A stretch of DNA of 37,015 nt from Caryophanales bacterium (GCA_012840465.1 DULJ01000010.1:1-37015), one strand, 5' to 3'; shown: positions 19,335 to 27,104, counted from the first letter of the stretch. Notes: generated by a model not told the origin, from the letters alone. Program-made: numbers and translations.

Positions 19335-19473
19335 ATGTTTTTAGTAGCGTTATGCAGTCTTCTTACTATTTTCTGCGCCATTCACTGCTCTATTTAGTTA
19401 CGTATTAATCAAAGTCATCATGGTGCCGCTACCGTTTTGGGAGACAGTCCAGTTCATCATCGGACTGAAATAA
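19335..19473 (+). pseudogene. Possible tiny membrane protein with a frameshift
   Basis: GGGAGGGG (19322-19329) followed by ATG 19335 is a strong translation start. Frame one reads MFLVALCSLLTIFCAIHCSI and stops at 19397. The +1 frame is open from 19348 to TAA 19473 and reads as a hydrophobic segment ending KVIMVPLPFWETVQFIIGLK. Joined, they would give a membrane protein of about 46 residues, the size of small accessory subunits that accompany some transporters. Either the gene is broken by one base, there is an error in the sequence, or a 20-residue leader peptide is the true product. I do not recognise a family. Confidence 0.35.
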
Positions 19474-19732
19474 TAGAAAAGTAAAAGTCTACTAAAATTC
19501 TCATAAACACCAGAACGCACACACAGGTTACAATAAGCCCACCATTTCGGGTTTACTGATAAAAAATGGGATGGCCTCTAATAAATGTAAGGGGGGTGAT
19601 GTAAAGCAAAGGGGTTAAGAGGAAAGCCCGACAATTATTTATCTAAGGGAGAAGGTTTAACTTCATTCAGGGTGAATTAAAGTTAAACAAGGCGAATCTG
19701 ATAGGGACATTAAATAAAAAGGGGATGAAAAA

Positions 19733-20065
19733 ATGAGTAGTACTGCTCGTAAAGAAACACGTTCAGGCAACATCGACTATGTAAAATTAGTTGAAACACC
19801 TGAGTTTAAAGCGATGATTAAACGGAAAAATGCATTTATGACACCATATGTAATCATGTTTTTTGCACTATATTTCTTACTTCCAATTTTAACAGGTTAT
19901 ACCCATATACTAGAGACAAAAGCTGTTGGCTGGATTACCTGGACATGGGTTTACTCATTCGCCATGTTTATTATGACTTGGACGTTTGCAACAATCTATT
20001 TGAAAAAATCTTCAAGCTTTGATCATGAGGCTGAAGAAATCATTGCAAAAAATATTCTCAAATAA
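19733..20065 (+). CDS. DUF485 membrane protein
   Basis: 110-residue protein with two membrane helices (about 40-58 and 71-91) and charged ends, typical of DUF485, which is nearly always encoded directly upstream of ActP/YwcA-type sodium:solute symporters (YwcB in B. subtilis). The motif VETPEFKAMIKRKNAFM near the N-terminus is typical. AAGGGG precedes ATG 19733. The biochemical role is unknown; an accessory role for the symporter is inferred from constant pairing. Confidence 0.92.
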   Translation: MSSTARKETRSGNIDYVKLVETPEFKAMIKRKNAFMTPYVIMFFALYFLLPILTGYTHILETKAVGWITWTWVYSFAMFIMTWTFATIYLKKSSSFDHEAEEIIAKNILK

Positions 20066-20095
20066 AAGAGATCATTATAAAGGGGGGCGTTCTAA

Positions 20096-21631
20096 TTGGG
20101 CATCATTTCTATTGTTATTTTCTGTACAGTAATAGCAGCAACTTTAGTTGTAACATATTGGGCAGCGAAGAGAACTTCAACGGCAAGCGAATTCTACACA
20201 GCAGGGGGCTCTTTAACTGGTTGGCAAAACGGCATGGCGATAGCGGGAGACTATTTATCAGCTGCTTCATTTTTAGGTATTGCGGGGGCCATTTCTTTAG
20301 TTGGTTATGATGGGTTTTACTATAGTATTGGTTGGTTAGTAGCTTACTTGGTAGTATTATTCCTAGTAGCGGAACCAATGCGTAATCTTGGAAAATACAC
20401 AATGGCGGACATGATTGCGTCACGTTTTTCAGCACCGAAAGTTCGTGGTGCCGCAGCATTTAATACCATTACAATCGTAATCTTTTATATGCTTGCACAA
20501 CTTGTTGGTGCGGGAGCACTTATTAAACTTCTTCTTGGCATTGACTATCATATTGCAGTAATTATTGTTGGTATTATGATGACAATTTACGTATTATTCG
20601 GCGGCATGACAGCAACAAGCTGGGTCCAAATCATTAAAGCTGGTCTATTAATGGCAGGAACGATTGTTATTTCCTTCCTGGTATTATTGAAATTTGACTT
20701 TAGTATTGTCCAAATGTTTAATGAAATGTCATCTGCAACACCACATGGTGAAGCATATTTACATTCAGGTGTTAAATATAAAAACCCATTAGATTTAATT
20801 TCTGTACTCATTGCGCTTGTTTTAGGTACTGCTGGTTTACCACACATCTTAATGCGTTTCTTCACGGTTAAAGATGCGAAAACAGCTCGTTCTTCTGTAA
20901 TTTATGCAACATGGATCATCGGTATTTTCTATGTATTAACAATTTTCTTAGGCTTTGGTGCGGCGAAATTCGTAGGCTCAGATGCAATCATTGCTGAAAA
21001 CGCAGCAGGTAACATGGCAGCTCCAATGCTTGCTGGAGTATTAGGTGGCCCAGTTCTAGAATCATTCGTATCAGCGGTTGCCTTCGCGACGATCTTAGCG
21101 GTTGTTGCCGGTCTAGTATTATCTGGAGCATCTGCGATCGCTCATGACCTTTATGGACAAATTTACAAAAAAGGTAAAGTAACTGAAAAAGAGCAAGTTA
21201 AAGCTGCTCGTATCGCGTCTTTAAGTATCGCTGTATTCTCTATCATTATTGCCCTTGGTGCAGAAAAAATGAACGTTGCGTTTCTAGTATCACTAGCATT
21301 CTGTATCGCGGCAGCAGCTAACCTACCAACCATTCTTTTTACAATCTATTGGAAAAGGTTCAATACAACTGGTGCAGTAGCATCAATGGTAGTAGGTCTT
21401 CTTTCATCATTAATTCTTGTGGCAATCAGCCCAAGCGTAATGAGCCCAACAGAAGGTGCAACATTAATTACGGGAAATCCAATCTTCCCATTCACAAACC
21501 CAGCGATTATCTCTGTACCACTTGGATTCTTAGCGGCAATTATTGGTACATTAGTTTCCGCTGAACGTGATGAGAAGAAATTCGCAGAGGTTGAATTCAA
21601 AGCACAAACTGGTTACAGAGAGATTGGTTAA
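20096..21631 (+). CDS. actP: Cation:acetate/solute symporter, ActP/YwcA type
   Basis: Sodium:solute symporter family permease expected to import acetate or another short carboxylate with a cation. It has 511 residues with about 13 membrane helices. Family landmarks are STASEFYTAGGSLTGWQNGMAIAGDYLSAASFLGIAG at the N-terminus and LPHILMRFFTVKDAKTARSS in the middle. It starts at TTG 20096 behind AAAGGGGGGCG; no better start exists nearby. It lies 30 bases after the DUF485 gene, so they are one transcription unit. Substrate is inferred from family and from the cre site; it is not proven. Confidence 0.9.
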   Translation: MGIISIVIFCTVIAATLVVTYWAAKRTSTASEFYTAGGSLTGWQNGMAIAGDYLSAASFLGIAGAISLVGYDGFYYSIGWLVAYLVVLFLVAEPMRNLGKYTMADMIASRFSAPKVRGAAAFNTITIVIFYMLAQLVGAGALIKLLLGIDYHIAVIIVGIMMTIYVLFGGMTATSWVQIIKAGLLMAGTIVISFLVLLKFDFSIVQMFNEMSSATPHGEAYLHSGVKYKNPLDLISVLIALVLGTAGLPHILMRFFTVKDAKTARSSVIYATWIIGIFYVLTIFLGFGAAKFVGSDAIIAENAAGNMAAPMLAGVLGGPVLESFVSAVAFATILAVVAGLVLSGASAIAHDLYGQIYKKGKVTEKEQVKAARIASLSIAVFSIIIALGAEKMNVAFLVSLAFCIAAAANLPTILFTIYWKRFNTTGAVASMVVGLLSSLILVAISPSVMSPTEGATLITGNPIFPFTNPAIISVPLGFLAAIIGTLVSAERDEKKFAEVEFKAQTGYREIG

Positions 21632-21649
21632 ATAAAATAAATAGGCTGA

Positions 21650-21692
21650 GAACCCTCCTTCCAACTTTGTTAAGCCGTGGATGGGGGTTTTC
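21650..21692 (+). terminator. Terminator or attenuator after the symporter
   Basis: AACCCTCCTTCC and GGATGGGGGTT can pair with small bulges, followed by TTCGTCTATTTT. The hairpin lies only 24 bases before the next start, so it may reduce rather than block expression of the downstream gene. Confidence 0.6.
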
Positions 21693-21716
21693 GTCTATTT
21701 TAACGAGGTAGAAGCC

Positions 21717-23639
21717 ATGAATGTGTTGAACAAAGTAGAACTATATGAGTTGGTGCATCACCATCCATTATTTGCAGGCTCAACCAAGGAACAATTTTCA
21801 AAATTAATGGAAGCCTGTGAGTTGAAACTTTATAAAAAAACAGAAAAAGTCCTGTATGCCAAATCCCATAGGGAAGGGCTGCTTCTCATTTTGACAGGGG
21901 TAGCGGAGGTCTATATTGGCGGAGAAAATGACAGAAGGGAGATTCTTGAAGTTCTCCAACAAAATGAAATTATCGGCTTTTCAAGTCTCGCTCAGTTTTT
22001 GGGGGAGCCGGATGATCAGATCCGTTCTCTTACCGTTGAGGTAGAGGCAGTTGAAGACTTATTTTGCCTGAAAGTCCCTTATTCCGTTATCGAAAAAAGA
22101 TGGGTAGACGCGGGGGTCCGTGACTTTTTTCTAAGAAAAGTAGCAATCAGGCTACGAGATATCTATTCCTCACTAGCTGAACAGGTGAAATTGGCAGCGG
22201 ATTGGGGCGAAAGTGAACCATTTGTCCGCCGTGTCCAAGATTTAATGACGGAGCCGGTTATTACGATAGGTGAGCATGAGACAGCCCAGGAAGCGGCACG
22301 AAAAATGGTTGAGCACTCCATCGGGTCGGTCCTTGTAGTGGACGAAGCGGAGCAGCTCCTCGGGGTCCTCACGGATAAAGATATCGTTCGCAGAGTCGCG
22401 ACCCAATTAGAAAAGGGTTCACTACAATTTCAAGCCAAAGATATTATGACTCCCAATCCACTTACAATTTCACGCAATGCATATTACTATGAAGCTTTAT
22501 CAGCCTTTTATACAAACGGGGTGAAGCACTTACCGGTCATTGAAGATGAACGGGTAGTTGGGATTGTAACCTTGTCCAGTTTACTTACGAGGAAAAATAG
22601 AGGACAAATGAGCATTTTAAAACAAATTGAACAGTCCTCCTATGAAAACCTGCCATCGGTGAAAAATGCCATTTATGATGTGTTAACAAGTTTAATCAAC
22701 GACGAAATCTCAACGATTCATCTGCTCGAAATTATTACAAAACTGTATGACCGCCTCACCCGGCAATGTGTAGCCCTAGCTGTTGAATCGTTAGAAAAGA
22801 AAGGGAAGGCCCGCCCGCCGGTTCCATTTACATGGTATTTAATGGGGAGCGGTGCACGAGGAGAACAGTTCATGCTCACAGACCAGGACCATTTCCTTGT
22901 CTATGCCGATCCAGATGAATCTAATAAGCAAGAGGTGGAAAATTACTTTTCACTACTAGGTGAAGAAATTGTCGTGCACCTAGAGAAAGCGGGCTATTCC
23001 CGCTGTATTGGCAAGATGATGTCCAATAACCCGGATTGGCGTGGGTCTATTACGGACTGGAAGGCAAGGCTTCGTGAGTGGGCGCTGAAAACGACAGATG
23101 AACAAATTTTATTGGGACAAAACTTTTTATCGTTCCGATTTTTATATGGCGATCATAACTTGAACGAACAATTCGTCACGATGGTCCAAAACAAATTGGA
23201 AGTTTCCCAGACATTCCTTTATTATATGGCCCAACAAGAACGGGAAAAATTAGTTCCGCAAATCGATCAATCCTTCCTTGGGCTATTCAAAGGAAAGAAG
23301 AAAGTCATCGATGTCAAAAAGCATGCCTTGTTCCCACTACATCATTGCTTACAGGTGCTAGGAGCGATCAACGGCATCATCGAAGGAACCTCCCTTCAGC
23401 TTCTGAACGAGCTAGTTAGGAGAAAGGTACTCTATGAAAGCCTTTCCGATGATCTTCGCCATGCCTACGAAGTAGCTTTGAAAACTCGGATTAAAATGTC
23501 TTGGGAAAAACATCTAAAAGGGGAACAAAGCACAACAGAAGTAGATATTACTTCCCTCCATAGCTGGGAAAAGGACGAAATCATGAATATGTTAAAAGCC
23601 GTGCGGGCTCTGCAGTTTCATCTTTTGTCAAAACTATAA
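21717..23639 (+). CDS. Cyclic-nucleotide-binding / CBS / DUF294 nucleotidyltransferase protein
   Basis: Soluble 640-residue multidomain protein. Residues about 15-130 resemble a cNMP-binding (Crp-type) domain; about 170-295 are two CBS repeats (LMTEPVITIGEHETAQEAA... and DIMTPNPLTISRNAYYYEAL...), which usually bind adenosine nucleotides. About 310-500 are a DUF294 GlnD-like nucleotidyltransferase with GSGARGEQFMLTDQDHFLVY (GS plus D-x-D), and the rest is the helical DUF294_C domain. GlnD-type enzymes attach or remove nucleotides on regulatory proteins, so this may be a nucleotide-sensing modifying enzyme; the target is unknown. Such proteins are often encoded next to sodium:acetate symporters and a DnaQ-like exonuclease, as here. 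Start ATG 21717 follows GAGGT; the earlier in-frame ATG 21681 lies within the terminator hairpin. Confidence 0.9.
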   Translation: MNVLNKVELYELVHHHPLFAGSTKEQFSKLMEACELKLYKKTEKVLYAKSHREGLLLILTGVAEVYIGGENDRREILEVLQQNEIIGFSSLAQFLGEPDDQIRSLTVEVEAVEDLFCLKVPYSVIEKRWVDAGVRDFFLRKVAIRLRDIYSSLAEQVKLAADWGESEPFVRRVQDLMTEPVITIGEHETAQEAARKMVEHSIGSVLVVDEAEQLLGVLTDKDIVRRVATQLEKGSLQFQAKDIMTPNPLTISRNAYYYEALSAFYTNGVKHLPVIEDERVVGIVTLSSLLTRKNRGQMSILKQIEQSSYENLPSVKNAIYDVLTSLINDEISTIHLLEIITKLYDRLTRQCVALAVESLEKKGKARPPVPFTWYLMGSGARGEQFMLTDQDHFLVYADPDESNKQEVENYFSLLGEEIVVHLEKAGYSRCIGKMMSNNPDWRGSITDWKARLREWALKTTDEQILLGQNFLSFRFLYGDHNLNEQFVTMVQNKLEVSQTFLYYMAQQEREKLVPQIDQSFLGLFKGKKKVIDVKKHALFPLHHCLQVLGAINGIIEGTSLQLLNELVRRKVLYESLSDDLRHAYEVALKTRIKMSWEKHLKGEQSTTEVDITSLHSWEKDEIMNMLKAVRALQFHLLSKL

Positions 23640-23648
23640 CTGCAGTAG

Positions 23649-23731
23649 GGGGACAGGCACCGCCGAAGGCACAACTGAAGTACCAACCGCAGTCTGGGGA
23701 CAGGCACCGCTGGTGTACCGAGTCTGGCACC
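23649..23731 (+). repeat. GACAGGCACC-type dispersed element, copy B
   Basis: GGGGACAGGCACC at 23649-23661 and 23696-23708, and TGGCACC at 23725-23731, with AAGTACCAACCGCAG in the spacer (compare GGTACCAACTGCC in copy A). It fills the gap between the DUF294 gene stop and the exonuclease Shine-Dalgarno. Confidence 0.8.
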
Positions 23732-23758
23732 AAATTGAAAAAAAGGGGGGATTCACGT

Positions 23759-24421
23759 TTGTTCTGGTTAAAAAAATCAATGTCCTGTCCATTGGACGAC
23801 AATCTGCCATTATCAACACCAATCGAAGAGCTATCATTCACAATCTTCGATACTGAGACAACCGGCTTTCAAGTAGCAACAACCGATCGCTTACTTGAAA
23901 TCGGCGCCGTCCAAATGAAGGGATTCGAAGTATTAGAAAAAAGTACATTTCAAACCTTCGTCAAACCAAATCGGGATATACCAAAAGTCATCACCGAACT
24001 AACTGGCATAACAGAAGAAAAAGTAAAAGAGGCTCCAGAATCAATCGACGCCATCAGCGCCTACTTTGACTTTATCGAACAAAACAAAAGTGCAGCACTA
24101 ATAGGGCATTATGTGGCCTTTGACGAAATGGTCCTACGTCACGAAATAAGACGCGCCAAGCAAGTCTTAAAAAAGCCAAAGCTGATTGATACGCTTAACG
24201 TAATCGGGTTCCTAAGCCCGTCCTGGGATATGCGTGACCTAGAAAGATACGCCATGGCCTTCGGCACGCGCATCTACCCAAGACACTCAGCCCTAGGTGA
24301 TGCCCTAACAACAGCATATCTATTCAGCGAGCTTCTGCAGCAATTCGTCGACCGCGGCTACAAAACATGGGGGGACTTATTGCTATATAGTGATGTGGAG
24401 CCGAGGAGTTATTCGTTTTGA
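23759..24421 (+). CDS. 3'-5' exonuclease of the DEDDh family (DnaQ/PolC-type)
   Basis: 220-residue stand-alone exonuclease. The three acidic motifs are present: FDTETTGF (Exo I, D and E), GHYVAFDEMVLRHE (Exo II, D) and PRHSALGDALTTAYLF (Exo III, H and D). No polymerase domain is attached. Start TTG 23759 is set by AAAGGGGGG (23742-23750); the frame extends to 23735 without a separate ribosome binding site. Location directly after the CNB/CBS/DUF294 gene matches a recurrent gene pairing near acetate symporters, so it may act on a nucleotide or RNA in that pathway rather than in replication; that is inference. Confidence 0.9.
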   Translation: MFWLKKSMSCPLDDNLPLSTPIEELSFTIFDTETTGFQVATTDRLLEIGAVQMKGFEVLEKSTFQTFVKPNRDIPKVITELTGITEEKVKEAPESIDAISAYFDFIEQNKSAALIGHYVAFDEMVLRHEIRRAKQVLKKPKLIDTLNVIGFLSPSWDMRDLERYAMAFGTRIYPRHSALGDALTTAYLFSELLQQFVDRGYKTWGDLLLYSDVEPRSYSF

Positions 24422-24578
24422 TACTATAAAGTATAAAATTTTATGGATTATTGTATAAGAATGGACATCGAGGGCCTTTCGGTCATCCCCTTGGAGGCTT
24501 CCGCCATTATTGGCGGCGAGTCGTGTCTTTCTAATGAAAATACACCTTGTTTTGTGATCCTATTATCAACAGATTGGG
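24422..24578. other. GC-rich block with hairpin potential, unassigned
   Basis: Bases 24465-24525 are much more GC-rich than both flanks and can form short stems: CCGCC / GGCGG around ATTATT (24499-24514), and on the minus strand GACC-GAAA-GGCC and CCTC-CAA-GGGG. An open frame (24443-24676) crosses it but has no ribosome binding site or family features. No riboswitch class fits by eye. Confidence 0.4.
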
Positions 24579-24862
24579 TTGGTATCATTGGAAGGAATCT
24601 TAAATCAAATCCTACAAGAATTGAAAGATGTCAAACAAGAAGTGAGCGAAGTAAAGCAAGGACAAGGGAGACTTGAAGCAAACCAAGATCGATTTGAATT
24701 AAACCAAGAACGACTTGAATCAAAAGTAGACAGCTTAATTTCAGAAATGTGCAGCAACTTTAAATATACAAATGACAGGCTAGATGAACATCGAAAAGTA
24801 TTCAAAGTTGTTGCTAGTGAAATAACAGGTGTGAAGATAGACATTGATTATTTAAACTTCAC
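24579..24862 (+). pseudogene. Truncated coiled-coil protein gene, 5' part
   Basis: Reads SLEGILNQILQELKDVKQEV, then heptad-rich repeats (QGRLEANQDRFELNQERLES) typical of small coiled-coil proteins common in Bacillus. It begins TTG GTA TCA TTG near 24579 with a weak GGTTGG-type site, and GGAAGG at 24591 overlaps the codons. After DIDYLNF the frame leaves the coiled-coil pattern and ends at a stop at 24929 in sequence that, in another frame, encodes a stalk domain. The 3' part of the gene appears lost at a junction near 24855. Confidence 0.6.
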
Positions 24863-25590
24863 CTTCCAATCCAGGCACAACAGTCGACACACAAATATTA
24901 TTAACATTCGATGTATCACCAGTCAATGAAAGTGGCACAACTTTAGTTCCTTTACGAAAACTATTCGAAGTATTGGGCGCCAACGTGAAATTTGAGCCAA
25001 CAACAGGCACAATCGCAGGTGCAAAGGGGAACAATATTATTCTATTAACACTAAATTCAAACGAAGCATATGTAAATGGGAAAAAAGTAAAATTATTAGT
25101 CCCTGCCAAATCAGTTAATGGAAGAACGCTGGTGCCGCTTCGTTTTATTTCTGAAGCATTAGGATCTGATGTGAAATTAGATTCTAAGACACAAAAGGTT
25201 ACAATAGATAATCAGTATTATTTCTATGTAGGAAAACAATCATCACCACCTTCAACATCAACTGCTTCACAGTCGAATTCGACTAAACAGTCATTTATTG
25301 GAACATGGAATATCTGGGTTTCAGGTGGATACACTGCGCCCGATCCGGCAACTGGTATTTCCACTTATACAAAGGGTGCAGGTGGAGGTACGATGACAAT
25401 CAATCAGGATGGAACATTCTATTGGGATATGAAAACAGAACAATACAGTGGAAGCTGGGTAACAGATCCTAATAACTCTGAACAAATTATTCTAAAAAGT
25501 AACGATGGCTGGGATTATACATGTAGATTTACAGATAGCAACACAATTAAGTGGTACACCTTTGGTATGGAGTATTATGGTACGAAATAA
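24856..25590 (+). pseudogene. Copper amine oxidase-like (stalk) domain protein lacking its N-terminus
   Basis: Frame +1 relative to the coiled-coil fragment is open right after TAA 24853-24855 and reads two halves of a copper amine oxidase N-terminal-like domain: GTTLVPLRKLFEVLGANVKF... and VNGKKVKLLVPAKSVNGRTLVPLRFISEALGSDVKL..., then a Ser/Thr-rich linker and a C-terminal beta-rich domain (GTWNIWVSGGY..., GTMTINQDGTFYWDM). Such proteins are normally secreted, but no signal peptide and no ATG exist here; the first possible start is TTG 24973, inside the first repeat, without a good ribosome binding site. Probably a 5'-truncated gene. Confidence 0.65.
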
Positions 25591-25608
25591 ATGATTTAGG
25601 TAAAAAGA

Positions 25609-25650
25609 AAAAATCTTCTTAAACAAATGATTTAAGGGGATTTTTATTTT
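25609..25650 (+). terminator. Terminator after the stalk-domain gene
   Basis: AAAAATCTTCTTAAA / TTTAAGGGGATTTTT stem with two G-U pairs, then ATTTTG. Confidence 0.85.
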
Positions 25651-25672
25651 GACTATAAAACTTTGCTGATGC

Positions 25673-25722
25673 TAAGGGCCGGAGAACCCAACCCTGTGGA
25701 ACAAGCCCGGTTCTGTGCCCCA
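25673..25722 (+). repeat. GC-rich dispersed repeat words after terminator
   Basis: GGGCCGGAGAACCCAACCC and GCCCGGTTCTGTGCCCC form an imperfect inverted pair about 23 bases past the terminator, and resemble GAGCCGGAGTTCC at about 17612. Confidence 0.5.
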
Positions 25723-25724
25723 TT

Positions 25725-25752
25725 TTGGTTCCAAAATAAAATCATGTATAAT
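25725..25752 (+). promoter_or_regulatory. Sigma-A promoter of the lipoprotein gene
   Basis: Consensus -10 TATAAT (25747-25752) with a weak -35 TTGGTT 16 bases upstream. The lipoprotein start is 43 bases downstream of the -10. Confidence 0.6.
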
Positions 25753-25795
25753 AACAAACAGTAAAAAATCTTACATAGATCAGAGGAGTGTAAAT

Positions 25796-26341
25796 ATGAA
25801 ACAGATATTGTTAAAAACAGCATTCATCATATTTGTCGTCATCATTGGCCTAACTGCCTGTGGAAAAAAGGAAGCACAACCTGAAAAAGAAGCACCACCA
25901 CAAGCAGAACAAGCCCAAGAGGAAGAAGTGGAGGTCAATGAAGGACAGGTCAGCGGGTTTACTGAGGAGCAAAAAATTGCGGCGGGTCGCGAACTATTAG
26001 ATATCTGGTATGTCAAACGATTAAGTGCCGAAAATAAGGAGGAACTTGATCCTGTCCGTGAAATTTTTAAAGATCCTGAAGGGTTTAAAAGTGCGATCGA
26101 AGTGTTTTTTGATAACGGAATTGCCGGAAAGTTTAAAAACATCAAGGTACAGTTAAATAAAGAACGTACAGTTGATATTAGGCCAAAGGTTTATTATTAT
26201 GAGACAGAAGCAACGGTTTCGAGTATAAATAAAGACACCGGTGAGAAAGAATCATTTAAAGAATTGGTCAAAATGATGATTGAACAAAATGACGCCGGTA
26301 AGTTCCTTATCCATGACCTTCAAGGGTCGATGGTTGAATAA
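25796..26341 (+). CDS. Putative lipoprotein
   Basis: 181 residues. The signal peptide (MKQILLKTAFIIFVVIIG) ends in lipobox LTAC with the acylated cysteine at position 22, followed by a Glu/Gln/Ala-rich linker and an alpha/beta domain of about 125 residues (from VSGFTEEQKIAAGRELLDIW to LLIHDLQGSMVE-like end). It should be anchored on the outer face of the membrane. I do not recognise a named family. AGAGGAGTG serves ATG 25796, and the gene has its own promoter and terminator. Confidence 0.88.
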   Translation: MKQILLKTAFIIFVVIIGLTACGKKEAQPEKEAPPQAEQAQEEEVEVNEGQVSGFTEEQKIAAGRELLDIWYVKRLSAENKEELDPVREIFKDPEGFKSAIEVFFDNGIAGKFKNIKVQLNKERTVDIRPKVYYYETEATVSSINKDTGEKESFKELVKMMIEQNDAGKFLIHDLQGSMVE

Positions 26342-26362
26342 ACCCTATAGTAATCCAATTAT

Positions 26363-26388
26363 GAGAGAGCTCGTGCTCTCTTTTTTGT
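26363..26388 (+). terminator. Terminator after the lipoprotein gene
   Basis: Perfect AGAGAGC / GCTCTCT stem with loop TCGT, followed by TTTTTGTTTT. Confidence 0.93.
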
Positions 26389-26422
26389 TTTAATGGGCTA
26401 ATGTATCCCATTGGGCAATGGA

Positions 26423-26434
26423 CCACAGTTCCCG
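26423..26434 (+). repeat. CAGTTCCC-type dispersed repeat
   Basis: CCACAGTTCCCG, 35 bases past the terminator, followed by GCCCCAACAGCGTCCCC. An identical 12-mer occurs at 30451-30462. The remaining sequence to spoIIID shows no gene; I could not fix a sigma-E promoter with confidence, although ATATACAAA at about 26530 resembles a -10. Confidence 0.7.
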
Positions 26435-26625
26435 CCCCAACAGCGTCCCCATGACTCAAAAGTAAAAAAATTCTAACAATTCCCTTGTCCCTATTGACTT
26501 TTAAGCATAATACCACTTGTTCGCTAATAAATATATACAAACCATGTTTAGAGAGTGTTTGAGGTGAGCGCATCAAGTGAGTCTCATTTCGCACTTCTCA
26601 CATCCAATTTAGGGAGGCGAGTGGT

Positions 26626-26916
26626 GTGCACGATTACATCAAAGAGCGTACTATCAAGATTGGCAAGTATATCGTGGAGACGAGGAAGACAGTTCGCGTC
26701 ATTGCGAAGGAATTTGGCGTTTCCAAAAGTACTGTCCACAAAGATTTGACAGAACGACTTCCAGACATTAATCCCGAGCTAGCAAACGAAGTAAAAGAGA
26801 TACTCGATTATCATAAATCAATTCGACACTTACGGGGTGGTGAAGCAACAAAATTGAAGTACAAATCGGATAAAACCGATGCTGAGACAGACAGTACCGA
26901 AGTACAGATCAGATAA
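26626..26916 (+). CDS. spoIIID: Stage III sporulation transcription factor SpoIIID
   Basis: Mother-cell DNA-binding protein that tunes sigma-E and sigma-K regulons. It has 96 residues from GTG 26626 behind GGGAGG. The N-terminal 80 residues (MHDYIKERTIKIGKYIVET... through SIRHLRGGEATKLKYK) are almost the same as B. subtilis SpoIIID, with the helix-turn-helix VIAKEFGVSKSTVHKDLTER; only the C-terminal tail differs. It lies directly before mbl, the standard order. Confidence 0.97.
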   Translation: MHDYIKERTIKIGKYIVETRKTVRVIAKEFGVSKSTVHKDLTERLPDINPELANEVKEILDYHKSIRHLRGGEATKLKYKSDKTDAETDSTEVQIR

Positions 26917-26966
26917 TCAAAAAAAAAACTAATAAATTCCCAATGAAATTTTCGATTAGAAAAACA

Positions 26967-26994
26967 CGATATTAGCCGACAATGGCCAATATCG
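26967..26994. repeat. Inverted repeat between spoIIID and mbl
   Basis: CGATATTAGCC / GGCCAATATCG form an 11-bp stem with one internal A-C mismatch and loop GACAAT. No T-run follows, so it is a weak terminator at best; it may be a protein-binding site. Confidence 0.6.
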
Positions 26995-27033
26995 ATGTCC
27001 CTAGTGGTATGATCTAAAGGCCCTCTTTTCTGA

Positions 27034-27068
27034 TACTATAATCGATAATAAATTACGACTTTATAGTA
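27034..27068. repeat. 8-bp inverted repeat upstream of the mbl promoter
   Basis: TACTATAA (27034-27041) and TTATAGTA (27061-27068) are exact reverse complements 19 bases apart, ending 6 bases before the mbl -35. The spacing suits a dimeric regulator but the arms are AT-rich. Confidence 0.45.
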
Positions 27069-27074
27069 CAAAAA

Positions 27075-27104
27075 ATGACAGGCCCTATGCGAATATGATA
27101 GAAT
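27075..27104 (+). promoter_or_regulatory. Sigma-A promoter of mbl
   Basis: -35 ATGACA (27075-27080) and -10 TAGAAT (27099-27104), each 5 of 6, with an 18-base spacer, 62 bases before the mbl start. Confidence 0.6.

Larger units (their letters stand above)
18774..19732 (+). other. Long gene-poor leader upstream of the DUF485-symporter genes
   Basis: About 960 bases, very AT-rich up to 19200. Small palindromes occur at the left (TTACTA..TAGTAA near 18785; AGTACATTTGTACT near 18820). The right half carries a promoter (19122-19151), a cre-like site (19258-19271), a Shine-Dalgarno plus tiny reading frame (19335-19473), a hairpin CAGTCC..GGACTG (19445-19467), a second Shine-Dalgarno with ATG followed at once by TAA (about 19590-19605), and finally the AAGGGG of the DUF485 gene. 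The mRNA leader would be about 575 bases, unusually long for this family. Confidence 0.7.

Noticed and set aside
24443-24676. 77-codon frame across the GC-rich block
   Set aside because: Starts without a Shine-Dalgarno and continues out of frame into the coiled-coil gene; more likely non-coding.
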